Positions 1 through 7,683 of a DNA stretch of 11,631 bases are shown here, in pieces. Positions within the stretch are counted from its first letter, which is position 1. Each line of letters begins with the position of its first letter. The translations under genes were made by a program, and so were the position numbers. The notes under the pieces were generated by a model. It was not told where the DNA came from and made no database searches. It was given only the letters and a program-made list of their open reading frames with translations. Source of the DNA: Limnobacter sp. (GTDB lineage: Bacteria; Pseudomonadota; Gammaproteobacteria; Burkholderiales; Burkholderiaceae_B); NCBI GenBank assembly GCA_012032215.1, contig JAAURO010000023.1, positions 1 to 11,631 of the forward strand, in the 5' to 3' direction.

Positions 1-1
1 G

Positions 2-397
2 TTTTTGCTGCTGTCTTCAATTACTTATGGCTGGGCCATGCTGTCTGCCAACCAGCGGCAAAAATCGGCTGCCTTACGTTGGTTGCTGGTAACCGGCTTG
101 TTGGGTGCGGCCTTTCTGGTCGTGGAAATGTACGAATTTCACCACCTGATAGCCGAGGGCGCAGGGCCGCAGCGCAGTGGCTTTTTAACGGCGTTTTTTG
201 CTTTGGTGGGTACACACGGTTTGCACGTTACCTTTGGCTTGTTGTGGCTGGTGGTGCTGGTGGTGCAAATCCGCAAGCACGGGTTGATTGTTGAAAACCG
301 CCGCCGCATGATGTGTCTTTCCATGTTCTGGCACTTTCTGGATGTGGTGTGGATTGGCGTGTTTACCTTTGTTTACCTGATGGGAGTTTTACCATGA
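2..397 (+). CDS. cyoC: Cytochrome bo3 ubiquinol oxidase subunit III, 3' part (cyoC)
   Basis: This is the C-terminal 131 residues of the heme-copper oxidase subunit III of the quinol-oxidising bo3 complex in the inner membrane. About 70 N-terminal residues lie left of the window. The sequence shows [17 protein letters not shown], then [13 protein letters not shown] and the near-terminal [19 protein letters not shown], which closely follow E. coli CyoC. Hydrophobic membrane helices are visible around these motifs. The open frame continues to the left edge, so a TTG at position 5 is not a real start. The stop codon overlaps the cyoD start (ATGA at 394-397), as expected for translationally coupled subunits. 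Subunit III has no redox centre; it supports stability of the complex. Identification is very secure. Confidence 0.96.
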   Translation, partial: FLLLSSITYGWAMLSANQRQKSAALRWLLVTGLLGAAFLVVEMYEFHHLIAEGAGPQRSGFLTAFFALVGTHGLHVTFGLLWLVVLVVQIRKHGLIVENRRRMMCLSMFWHFLDVVWIGVFTFVYLMGVLP

Positions 398-780
398 GCA
401 ACCATGCGCAGCACACAGAACACGGGCACCACCAAGACGAGCTTGAGGTGCATGGCAGCAAGCGCGATTACACCATTGGTTTTGTGCTGTCGGTTATTCT
501 GACCGCCATTCCTTTTTGGCTGGTAATGGGACATGTGATTGAAAGCTCTACCGATACGGCATTAATTATTCTTGGTTTTGGCGCTGTGCAGATTGTGGTG
601 CACATGGTGTACTTTTTGCACATGAACAGCCATTCAGAAGGAGGGTGGAATATGCTGGCGCTGATTTTTACCGCTATTCTGGTGGTCATTGCGCTGGTGG
701 GTTCTATTTGGGTGATGTACCACCTGAATGTCAACATGATGCCGGGAATGACCATTACCTTGCCGACCGCGAACACATGA
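394..780 (+). CDS. cyoD: Cytochrome bo3 ubiquinol oxidase subunit IV (cyoD)
   Basis: This encodes a 128-residue small subunit of the bo3 quinol oxidase. A His-rich cytoplasmic N-terminus (residues about 4-14) is followed by three hydrophobic helices, with the family signature [12 protein letters not shown] between the second and third. It is slightly longer than E. coli CyoD (109 residues), mostly through the N-terminal and C-terminal tails. The ATG at 394 is chosen because it overlaps the cyoC stop and has GGGAG seven bases upstream; an in-frame ATG at 313 would lie deep inside cyoC. The stop (778-780) overlaps the next start as ATGA. No cyoE (heme O synthase) follows, unlike the E. coli cyoABCDE order. 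Confidence 0.95.
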   Translation: MSNHAQHTEHGHHQDELEVHGSKRDYTIGFVLSVILTAIPFWLVMGHVIESSTDTALIILGFGAVQIVVHMVYFLHMNSHSEGGWNMLALIFTAILVVIALVGSIWVMYHLNVNMMPGMTITLPTANT

Positions 781-1571
781 GTTCCACACGCTGGCTTTGG
801 CTGGCAGTGGCGGCACTTCTTGTTTTGGTATTCGCCGGGCTTGGTGTGTGGCAGGTAAAGCGCCTGGCCTGGAAAGAAGCGCTGATTCAGCGTGTAGAGG
901 CTCGGGTAGACATGGCTCCAGTGCCTATGCCCGGCCAGGCAGAATGGGACAGTCTATCGCCCGCTTCACATGAGTATCTGCGGGTGCAGGCAACTGGCTT
1001 GCTACTCCCGTTGCAGGGGCTTAGTTCGCTGGCGGTTACTGATCTGGGTTCAGGCTATTGGGCCATGGTGCCTTTGCAACTGGAGTCGGGTTTTATGGTC
1101 TGGATAAACACGGGTTTTGTGCCCGAGCGCGATGCCCCGCTGGCTCTGCCCCAAGGGCCGGTGCAGGTGGTAGGGCTGTTGCGGCTGTCCGAGCCCGAAG
1201 GCGGTTTTTTACGCACCAACGAGCCCGATTTAAACCGCTGGTATTCGCGCGATGTGCAGGTTTTTTCAGCGGCAAAGGGCATGAAGGCACAGCAGGTGGC
1301 CCCCTATTTTGTAGACGCCTTCGAACTTAGGCCCGTGCGCACAGCCTTGCACACGCAGGAAAAACCACAAGCCATGGGGCAGCAGGATCCTGTGCCCGGC
1401 CTCACGGTGCTGCGCTTTCACAACAACCACCTGGTGTATGCTTTAACCTGGTTTGCCATGGCCGCACTCACCCTGATTGTGGCGGCACGGACGTGGTTTG
1501 CTGCACGGTATTCCGATAAAACGCCCACGGGTTTGCTGCATTCCCTTACCAGTAGTTCCAATCGGCAATAG
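777..1571 (+). CDS. SURF1-family cytochrome oxidase biogenesis protein
   Basis: This encodes a 264-residue inner-membrane protein of the SURF1/Shy1 family, which helps insert heme into the large subunit of heme-copper oxidases. Family landmarks are visible in order: an N-terminal transmembrane helix ending in GVWQVKRLAWKEALI, the periplasmic segment GYWAMVPLQLESGFMVWINT, the stretch NEPDLNRWYSRDVQVF, and the C-terminal helix that opens with NNHLVYALTWFAMAALTL. The ATG at 777 overlaps the cyoD stop; upstream in-frame starts lie inside cyoD. Best known for aa3-type oxidases, SURF1 here sits directly behind cyoD, so I infer a role in maturing this bo3-type enzyme. The stop at 1569-1571 immediately precedes the kinase gene. 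Confidence 0.93.
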   Translation: MSSTRWLWLAVAALLVLVFAGLGVWQVKRLAWKEALIQRVEARVDMAPVPMPGQAEWDSLSPASHEYLRVQATGLLLPLQGLSSLAVTDLGSGYWAMVPLQLESGFMVWINTGFVPERDAPLALPQGPVQVVGLLRLSEPEGGFLRTNEPDLNRWYSRDVQVFSAAKGMKAQQVAPYFVDAFELRPVRTALHTQEKPQAMGQQDPVPGLTVLRFHNNHLVYALTWFAMAALTLIVAARTWFAARYSDKTPTGLLHSLTSSSNRQ

Positions 1572-1575
1572 GGGG
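1571..1575 (+). promoter_or_regulatory. G-rich ribosome binding site deciding the kinase start
   Basis: GGGGG at 1571-1575 lies 11 bases before the ATG at 1587, but only two bases before the alternative GTG at 1578. The ATG is therefore the more plausible start. The spacing is rather long, so confidence is limited. Confidence 0.4.
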
Positions 1576-1586
1576 TTGTGTTACCC

Positions 1587-2947
1587 ATGGTTTTTTATTC
1601 CAGTCCTGCCCCTGCCCGCCAATCGCCCGAAGAAGTTTTTTCGCAAACCTTGCAGGTGCGCGGGCAAACCAGCCACAAAAACATGTTGCACCTTATTCAG
1701 CTACGCTGGATGGCGGTGTTAGGCCAAATACTTACCATTTCATTTTCTTCGCTGGTCTTCAAGGTGCAATTGCCGGTTTTTCCCATGTGGGTGGTGGTGG
1801 TGTGCCTAGTGGTGTTTAATCTGGCTAGCCACTTGCGCTGGCACGAAGAGCGTGTGGTGCACAACACTGCGCTGGGGCTAGCGCTGGTGGTAGATGTGGC
1901 CAGCCTTGCTGCGTTGCTTTATTTCAGTGGGGCATTAATCAACCCTTGTGTTTTGTTTTGCTACAGGTTATTTTGGGGGCCACCTTGTTGCGCCAGCAAA
2001 CAGCCTGGGTGTTGGCTGCATTGTGTTTGCTGTGCGTGGGGCTGCTTTCGGAGTTTCATGAACCCCTGCAACTGCGTGCAGACAGCCCCTACCCACTCAA
2101 TGTGCTTTTGCAAAGCGGCATGGTGCTGTGCTTTGCCTTAAATTCGGGTTTGCTGGTTTTTTTAATGACCCGCATACGCCGCAACCTGCGCCTGGGTGAG
2201 TCGCAACTGGCGGCCTTAAAGCAACGCGCTGCCGAAGAAGAACAAATTGTGCGCATGGGCTTGCTGGCCTCTGGGGCGGCGCACGAGCTGGGTACCCCCA
2301 TGGCTACCATGTCGGTTATTCTGGGCGACTGGCGGCACGACCCCGCAGTGTTAAACCAGGCCGGTTTGCACGACGACTTGCGCGAGCTGGAATCGCAGTT
2401 GCTGCGGTGTAAAAAAATTGTAAGCGGTATTTTAATGTCGGCGGGCGAAACACGTGGCGAAGCTGCCCGCCAAATGCCGTTGGGCGAGTTTATAAAAGAT
2501 GCCCTGAGGCAATGGCAGGAAGGGCGGCCGGCCTGCAAGTTGGAATACCGCAACCAGCTGGAAACCGATTACACGGTGGTGTTTGATTCAACCGTGCGGC
2601 AAATGCTGTTCAATGTGCTGGACAACGCAGCCGATGCCTCGCCGCAGCCTATTGTGGTGGAAGTGGGGCAAGAAGCCTTAGACGGGGGCAGCCATTTGCT
2701 GCTTTCGCATTGACCGACCGGGGGCCGGGCTTTCCCGCCGAGGTGCTGGACAATTTCGGCAAGCCTTACAACTCGACCAAAGCACGGCCTGGCGGTGGCT
2801 TGGGGCTTTTTTTTGGTGGTCAACGTGGCGCGCACTTTGGGCGGTACGGTACTTGCCAAAAACCTGTCGCAAGGCGGTGCTGAAGTAGCGATTGTCTTGC
2901 CACTGGAATCGGTGGTGTTGCCCGGTAAAGGCAGAACCCATGCGTGA
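1587..2947 (+). CDS. RegB/PrrB-like redox sensor histidine kinase (three frameshifts in read)
   Basis: When repaired this is a 453-residue membrane sensor kinase. About six hydrophobic helices span residues 40-195, with the loop FSGALINPCVLF (about 113-124) matching the quinone-sensing NP region of RegB. The H-box AAHELGTPMATM puts the phospho-accepting His at about 233. The segment LLRCKKIV carries a Cys (about 275) at the place of RegB's redox-active cysteine. The N-box is NVLDNAADAS, the G1 box TDRGPGF and the G2 box GGGLGLFLVVNVARTLGG. Three single-base slips break the frame: a missing T in 1956-1959, a missing base in about 2701-2712, and an extra T in T8 at 2807-2814. Correcting them gives a whole number of codons, with the stop at 2945-2947 overlapping the regulator start by 8 bases. 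It probably phosphorylates the adjacent RegA-like regulator according to quinone or redox state. Confidence 0.88.
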
Positions 2948-3488
2948 GGAATGCTCAACCACGCGTTTGCTGTGCATTGTGGAAGACGATGCCGATTTTG
3001 CCCGCGTGCTGACGCGTTCGTTTGCCCGCCGGGGCTACGAAGTGGTGCACGCCCCCAGCAGAGCTGCTATGCAAGCATTGCTGGTAGAGCACCGCCCCAC
3101 ACATGCGGTGGTAGATTTAAAACTGAGCGGGCAATCTTCCGGGCTGGATTGTGTGCAGGATTTAATAGCCTGCAATCCCGACATGCTGATTGTGGTGCTA
3201 ACGGGTTTTGCCAGCATTAACACCGCAGTAGAGGCCATTAAGCTGGGTGCCCGGCAGTACCTAGCCAAACCATCCAACACCGACGACATTGAGGCTGCGT
3301 TTGGCCACGTAGCTGGCGCTGCCTCGGTGGAAATTGATGGCCGTCCCAGCGACATTAAAACCCTGGAGTGGGAGCGCATTCACGAAGTGCTGGTGGAATG
3401 CGATTTCAACATTTCCGAGGCGGCCCGCCGCTTGGGGCTGCACCGTAGAACTTTGGCGCGTAAGCTGGAAAAGAGACGGGTGAAGTAA
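2940..3488 (+). CDS. RegA/PrrA-like response regulator
   Basis: This encodes 182 residues, close to the 184 usual for RegA. The N-terminal receiver domain shows acidic D16-D17 (IVEDDADF), phospho-acceptor D59 (AVVDLKLSG), T88 (VLTGFAS) and K110 (LAKP). The C-terminal Fis-type helix-turn-helix, from about residue 142, shows WERIHEVLVECDFNISEAAR followed by LGLHRRTL, as in RegA/PrrA. This is a short regulator without the sigma54 AAA+ domain. The ATG at 2940 overlaps the kinase stop, giving tight coupling to its partner. RegA homologues control respiration, photosynthesis and carbon or nitrogen fixation; here the position behind an oxidase operon suggests control of terminal oxidase expression. 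An upstream in-frame ATG at 2892 lies inside the kinase and is not needed. Confidence 0.93.
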   Translation: MREECSTTRLLCIVEDDADFARVLTRSFARRGYEVVHAPSRAAMQALLVEHRPTHAVVDLKLSGQSSGLDCVQDLIACNPDMLIVVLTGFASINTAVEAIKLGARQYLAKPSNTDDIEAAFGHVAGAASVEIDGRPSDIKTLEWERIHEVLVECDFNISEAARRLGLHRRTLARKLEKRRVK

Positions 3489-3510
3489 GTACCGACTTGG
3501 TTTTTTCTGA

Positions 3511-3516
3511 GAGGAG
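3511..3516 (+). promoter_or_regulatory. Ribosome binding site for the solute-binding lipoprotein
   Basis: GAGGAG at 3511-3516 is six bases before the ATG at 3523. It supports that ATG over the TTG directly upstream at 3520. Confidence 0.7.
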
Positions 3517-3522
3517 TGGTTG

Positions 3523-4044
3523 ATGAAGCGAGCTCTTTTTGGTATTTCTGGGGTGTCTGCGTTGGTGTGCGCTCTTTTAATTGGCGCATGCACCAACTAT
3601 CCGCACGACCCTTTAAATACTTTGGTTACTGTGGAGCAAACCCACACCCTGCGTGTTGGTTTGATTGCCGAGCCTCCTTGGGTTTACTCAAATGTGCATG
3701 CAGAAAAAACGGAGCCTGCGGGCTTGGAACCGGCTATTGTTTCGGAGTTTGCCCATGCCTTGGGAGTAACCGTGAAATGGGAGTTTTTATCCGAAGCACA
3801 GGCCACTGAGAAGCTGAAAAATCACGCGCTTGATTTAGTGGCTGGTGGCCTTACCAAACACAGTCCTCGAATAAAAGAGCTAGGCTTTACCCGGCCTTAT
3901 CTGAAAACAGGAGTTGGCGACAGGCACCAGCATGTGCTTGCAGTCACCCAAGGGGAAAACAGGTTTTTGGTAACGCTGGAAAAGTTTCTGAAAACGCATG
4001 AATTGTTTATTCGCAATCAATACGACAATGAGGTGGAGTCGTGA
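3523..4044 (+). CDS. Short family-3 solute-binding lipoprotein, second lobe apparently missing
   Basis: This encodes 173 residues. A signal peptide with lipobox IGAC (Cys about 23) predicts a lipid-anchored periplasmic protein. The segment TLRVGLIAEPPWVY, then GLEPAIVSEFAHALGV and DLVAGGLTKHSPRIKELGFT, is the first lobe of a bacterial extracellular solute-binding protein family 3 (PBPe-type) domain. After RPYLKTG the usual second lobe is absent, and the text jumps to HVLAVTQGENRFLVTLEKFL, which resembles the family's C-terminal end. The protein is thus about 60-80 residues shorter than usual for the domain. No ABC permease or ATPase is nearby; instead the stop overlaps a CDF transporter start (GTGA at 4041-4044). 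It could be a natural short sensor-like variant, or the product of an in-frame deletion. The ligand is unknown. Confidence 0.75.
   Translation: MKRALFGISGVSALVCALLIGACTNYPHDPLNTLVTVEQTHTLRVGLIAEPPWVYSNVHAEKTEPAGLEPAIVSEFAHALGVTVKWEFLSEAQATEKLKNHALDLVAGGLTKHSPRIKELGFTRPYLKTGVGDRHQHVLAVTQGENRFLVTLEKFLKTHELFIRNQYDNEVES
4030..4033 (+). promoter_or_regulatory. Ribosome binding site for the GTG-started CDF transporter
   Basis: GAGG at 4030-4033 lies seven bases before GTG 4041, inside the end of the preceding gene. It supports the GTG start and translational coupling. Confidence 0.6.
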
Positions 4045-4974
4045 AGTTTTCACCACAGGTTGAGTTTTCTGAAGCGCAACACAAGGCTTTGCGCAAAGCA
4101 CGTTTGCTGGAGTATGTATCGATTGCGTATTTAATCACTGTTATTGCGCTGATGTATGTGGTGATGGGTTCATCACAGGCCATGAAAACCGCCTGGATAG
4201 AAGATTGCCTGAGCCTGGTGCCGCCGGTGTGTTTTTTAATTGGCACGCACGTGTGCTGGCGTGCGCCCAATCGTCATTTTCCATACGGCTATCACCGTGC
4301 GGTGTCCATCCTGTTTTTGTGCGCAGCGCTGGCTTTGCTGATTATGGGTTCGTACCTGCTGGTTGATTCAGTCATCAAGGTGTTTGAACAAGAACATCCA
4401 ACGATTGGCATGCAGTCTTTTCTTGGGCAAAATCTATGGTTGGGTTGGTGGATGGTTTTGGCTTTGCTCTGGGGCACATTTCCACCGTTGTTTTTGGGCC
4501 ATGCCAAAATTGCTTGCGCCAAAACACTGAACGACAAAATTTTGATTACCGACGGAAAAATGAACAAGGCAGACTGGATGACGGCAGTGGCTGCTATTGG
4601 CGGGGTACTTGGCATTGGCATGGGGTGGTGGTGGGCCGATGCGGCTGCTGCTGCTTTTATTGCTTTCGACATTTTAAAAGATGGATGGCATCAAACCAAA
4701 GATGCCGTAACCGGTTTAATGAATCGATCGCCCACCTCTATTGAAGGCGATTACCTGAATTTGGCTGAACACATCGAAAGAACCTTACTGGAATACCCTT
4801 GGGTGTCAAAGGCGCGTGTGCGCCTGTGCGAACATGGCCACGTTTTTTTTTGGCGAAGGGTTTATACAAATCCACGATGAGAAAACCATTGCTGTGGAAA
4901 AAATACAAAATGCCATGGAGAAAGTGCAAGGCCTGGACTGGCGTTTGCAAGGCTTTGTGCTGACTGTAGATTAG
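4041..4974 (+). CDS. Cation diffusion facilitator family transporter (one frameshift in read)
   Basis: The repaired product is 310 residues. Several hydrophobic helices lie between residues 25 and 215, including the CDF-like motif FPYGYHRA (about 80-87) and the aspartate-bearing helix GMGWWWADAAAA (D200). A soluble C-terminal dimerisation-type domain follows. The usual metal-site motif of helix 2 is replaced by WIEDCLSLVPP (E54-D55), and the helix-5 HxxxD motif by NKADWMTAVAA (D178), so metal specificity cannot be assigned from known members. The reading frame slips in T9 at 4843-4851; removing one T gives HVFFGEGFIQIHDEKTIAVE and the stop at 4972-4974. Start is GTG, overlapping the lipoprotein stop. 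Likely exports a divalent metal such as Zn, Co or Cd from the cytoplasm, possibly with help from the lipoprotein. Confidence 0.85.
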
Positions 4975-5015
4975 AGCCCAATTGTGTGATCAACACCACT
5001 CTGTCTTGATAAGTT
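4975..5015. other. Convergent intergenic spacer without a clear terminator
   Basis: Forty-one bases separate the converging 3' ends of the CDF and DUF2867 genes. A weak GTGT/ACAC stem (4984-4996) around TGATCA is present, but no T-run follows on either strand. I see no convincing intrinsic terminator. Confidence 0.5.
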
Positions 5016-5556
5016 TCATCCGATTGCGTGCCCCTTCGCCAGCATGGCGTGCACAATTACCTTGTGCAAGGGGGCCACCGGCAGCATGTATATTTTTCCC
5101 AGCAGGTTGTGGTTAAAAACTATGGTGCTTACCGTGAGTGTGGGTGACGTGCTGTTTTCTTTCAGCACAGACACGAATACATCCAGGTGTGAGTCTTCGA
5201 TTTGCAGCACCACCTCGTGTTCCTGCAGATTTCGAATGGTAAAAATGCCAGCCCGGTCGCCTTCGCGCAAGGTGTGTGCTGCCGAATTAGGGGGAACATC
5301 TGCCAGGCTGCCCACGTCTTTCAAACCCAACAAGCCAACAGCCAGGTTGCGTATGGTCATTAGGTGATCGGCCCACTTGGGGGTTTCGCGGGCAACATCC
5401 AGATACCACTGCAAGGCCGATTTGTTCCCGTTGTGTAAACCAGGGTGTGGGCGTCGCAAAATGGGGCTTCCCGTTGTAGGGTTTGCCGCTGTATTTCGGC
5501 AGTGCGCTTATGGCATGCAGCTTGCTGCATGCAGGCAGTACTTTAGAAAGGTTCAT
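5016..5556 (-). CDS. DUF2867 family protein (one frameshift in read)
   Basis: The repaired product is about 179 residues. Recognisable DUF2867 landmarks are TPKWADHLMTIRNLAVGLLG, then GDRAGIFTIR, VVLQIEDSHLDVFVSVL and the terminal VFNHNLLGKIYMLPVAPLHK. The family is found alone or fused to NmrA/SDR-type domains (as in E. coli YbjT), and its biochemical role is not established. The start chosen is ATG at 5556, ten bases past the stop of the upstream barrel gene; it lacks a good Shine-Dalgarno sequence. The frame changes between residues of NGKPHF and NKSALQWYLDVARE, which needs one surplus base to be removed between about 5436 and 5470; the A4 at 5458-5461 and G4 at 5463-5466 are candidates. 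It is the last gene of the minus-strand export operon, and several neighbours encode redox enzymes. Confidence 0.8.
5513..5532. repeat. Perfect 8-bp inverted repeat inside the DUF2867 coding region
   Basis: GCATGCAG (5513-5520) and CTGCATGC (5525-5532) are exact inverted repeats around a CTTG loop. The element lies near the 5' end of the DUF2867 coding sequence, about 25-45 bases past its start codon. It could form an mRNA hairpin, but may be chance in a coding region. Confidence 0.5.
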
Positions 5557-5566
5557 GGGAGGGTTG

Positions 5567-6830
5567 TTAAAAGCTGTGTTTAAGTTCAATAAAGCCCGTT
5601 GACGCGTCGCGCAATCGGCCAAAAGTAGATTGGGCTTCGCCTCTGAAAATATCTGCGCCCAGAGTCACTTTAAATCGGTCTGTTACGGCATAAACCAGCC
5701 GTGGTTTTAGTACTACATAATCGGAAGAACCAAAGGCAATGACCGAGGATATTTCGCCTTCCAGGGTGTCGTTCATCCATGTTTTGCTGAGGTGGGCGCT
5801 GATGCCTTGCTTGTCTTTTTCGAGCTGGTTTATGCCTACCGCATTTTCGACTGCGATGCTGCGTGCTAACGGATCAGCAATGTTGCGTGGGTCGGTGTAA
5901 TCAGATACGCGGTAAGCAAAGTACTGCAGGTTCACATTCAGGTTGTCATCAAAGGTTCGGTCGCCGCCTGCCACCAGATACAGAAAAGGCTTGCTGCTCC
6001 AGGGTGTGCTTGCGGTGCGGGTGCTGTCGGTCCGGGTGTAGGCAATCTCGCCGCGCAAACCATAGCGGCCTAGTGTGGTGGCGGCATCCATGCCCAGTAC
6101 TTGCACCGCTTTGTGGTGCATCTGAAAGCCAGGCTGCTGCCGTTTATGCCGGTTAGTTGAACCTCGGGGTTGAGGTTTACACCATCCAGATAAGACACTG
6201 ACCAATCTAGATCGCCGCCGGTTCGGTTCAGCCTGATTGCCACTTGATCGGTGTCGGGAATGCTTGCTGTAAACACCGCGTTGGCTGGGCGGTTAAGCGG
6301 TACCACGTTTTCGTGAATGCGTGGCATCCAGACCCCGGTCAGTACATAGTCGTAATTGCTGAACGGGTAGTTGAATACGGCTGCAGAAGTGCCAAGCCGC
6401 TGCTCTTCGTCTTCTGGGACCAGCAAGGTGTAATCACGGGGGGTCAGGTTGTCGGTGGGGTTTAGTTTGTCAGCACGACCCCAGGCAATAATCTGCTTGC
6501 CAAGCCGGATATCCAGCAAGCCCAGGCTGAAATCCAGATAAGCTTCGCGTACTTCGCTTTGGGTGTTGTGGGTGCTCTCAAGATTTTCGTGCTGTGCGAA
6601 GCCATCGAAAGTAAAAGTGGCATTGTTGCCAAACGTGGATTTTGTTTTAGCCAAAGCGAGCCGGTGCCTGCGTTGTCTACCTTGTTCAGGTCGCGCGAAG
6701 AGGTGTAGTAGGCCCCGCGAACCGACCCGTTCACCGCGGTTTCCATGGTGGATTCTGCGATTGCCTGTTGGGTAACACCCGCCGCACAAAGTGCCAGCAG
6801 GGTGCCGATAACCCGTTGCTGAAAGATCAC
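5567..6830 (-). CDS. DUF1302-like outer-membrane beta-barrel protein (two frameshifts in read)
   Basis: The repaired product is 421 residues. A signal peptide runs to about residue 25 (cleavage after QQAIA). Alternating polar and hydrophobic strands fill the rest, and the chain ends in ELKHSF, with the terminal Phe typical of BAM-inserted barrels. The block GKQIIAWGRADKLNPTDN (about 111-128) matches the signature of DUF1302-type outer-membrane proteins seen beside RND exporters. Two bases are missing in the read: one in the T-rich stretch 6640-6648 (restoring SLWLKTKSTFGNNATF) and one at 6125-6127 (restoring GSSLAFQMHHKAVQ). The GTG start at 6830 overlaps the upstream stop as GTGA, and a GGA lies about seven bases before it. 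I infer it is the outer-membrane end of the transport pathway encoded by the genes before it; substrate unknown. Confidence 0.82.
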
Positions 6831-7683
6831 TGTTTTTCCAGATAGCGGGTGGTGAACCTTTTTTCATCCACGTTCTGGTTCACTTGAAAGCTGTCGAACT
6901 GAATGACGGTGCTGTGCCCGGTCTGGCTGTTTTTGGCTTCAAGGCGCATGGCTTGCCACTTGTTGGCTTTGGGGTCGATTTGCTGAATGTCGCTAAATGC
7001 AGCGGTTTTCAGGAGTTCGCCAGAGTCATCGAAAAATTCAGATTTTACGGTTACGAAATTGCTTTTCAACACCCAGTCTATGCGTCTTGAGTAACCTGAA
7101 TCTGATTTTACATTGTCGGTTTTGGGGTGCCGTTGATGACGTAGCAGGGCTTCCCCTCTATTTCTTCTTCACGCAGCAGGTTGTAGTTCCAGTCGGACAC
7201 GGTGTAGCCAATGACATCGGTGTACGAAAAATCGGTGCCTAAAAAGCTGTCTTTTTTGTTGTTGGAGACCAGACGCCGGGTTTTTTTAAGCGCGGGCAGG
7301 TAGATCCAGATGTCGTCGTCTTTGTCGAGGTGCTCTACCACCAAAGTGGAGGTGCCTTTTACATCGGGCGGCGACATAAACACCGTGACCCGCATCTGGT
7401 CTTCACCGTTGGGCTGAAGTTTGGTGGCGCCGGTTGTTTTGCGCACCCGCTCATCGCCCTGTTTGCTGGTCAGTGTGAAGGTGGCATCGAACACGGAATC
7501 TTTTACCCGCGATATGGCGAAGTTTTTGGTCATGATGCTGGTGGCATCTATTTCAGTGGCAGCAAGTGCTGTGGGAAGCGCACCCCAATGAAACACGGTT
7601 GCAGCCAGTGCAAGCGTTGTAAGCCGCTTTGCTGAAAATGCAGGTTTGAATAGCCTTAAAAGAGGTTTTTGAATTGAACTCAT
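6827..7683 (-). CDS. LolA-like outer membrane lipoprotein-sorting family protein (one frameshift in read)
   Basis: The repaired product is 285 residues. An N-terminal signal peptide (hydrophobic stretch about 21-40, cleavage near PTALAA) sends it to the periplasm. The signature DDIWIYLPALKKTRRL (about 123-138), then SFLGTDFSYTDV (about 146-157), identifies the COG2834/LolA_like family, half-barrel proteins that carry hydrophobic lipid-like cargo. One A is missing in the read at about 7120-7127; adding it restores NGTPKKTDNVKSDSGYSR and continues to the stop at 6827-6829. The start ATG at 7683 overlaps the RND stop (ATGA), with AGGA seven bases upstream. The conserved pairing of such proteins with RND/MMPL pumps suggests it receives cargo from the pump and passes it to the barrel. 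It is not LolA itself, since no LolB or LolCDE genes are nearby. Confidence 0.85.

Noticed and set aside
1578..2141. Separate membrane protein from the first kinase fragment
   Set aside because: Its tail after FSGALINPCVLF is non-homologous Cys-rich text produced by a one-base slip; the next frame continues the RegB-like sequence.
1946..2947. Programmed ribosomal frameshifting in the T-rich runs of the kinase
   Set aside because: Slips occur in both directions and in seven unrelated genes across the window, which is better explained by sequencing indels.
3484..3506. Possible terminator between the response regulator and the binding protein (AAGT-ACCG-ACTT then GG and T6)
   Set aside because: The stem is only four base pairs and separated from the T-run; the 34-base gap is more consistent with continued transcription.
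4984..4996. GTGT/ACAC inverted repeat between the convergent genes
   Set aside because: Four pairs only and no T-run on either side; not a credible bidirectional terminator.
6462..6867. Separate small proteins at the 5' end of the barrel gene
   Set aside because: The signal peptide frame and the barrel frame join after adding one base at 6640-6648; the reading upstream of the join in the barrel frame is Arg/Gly-rich and not protein-like.
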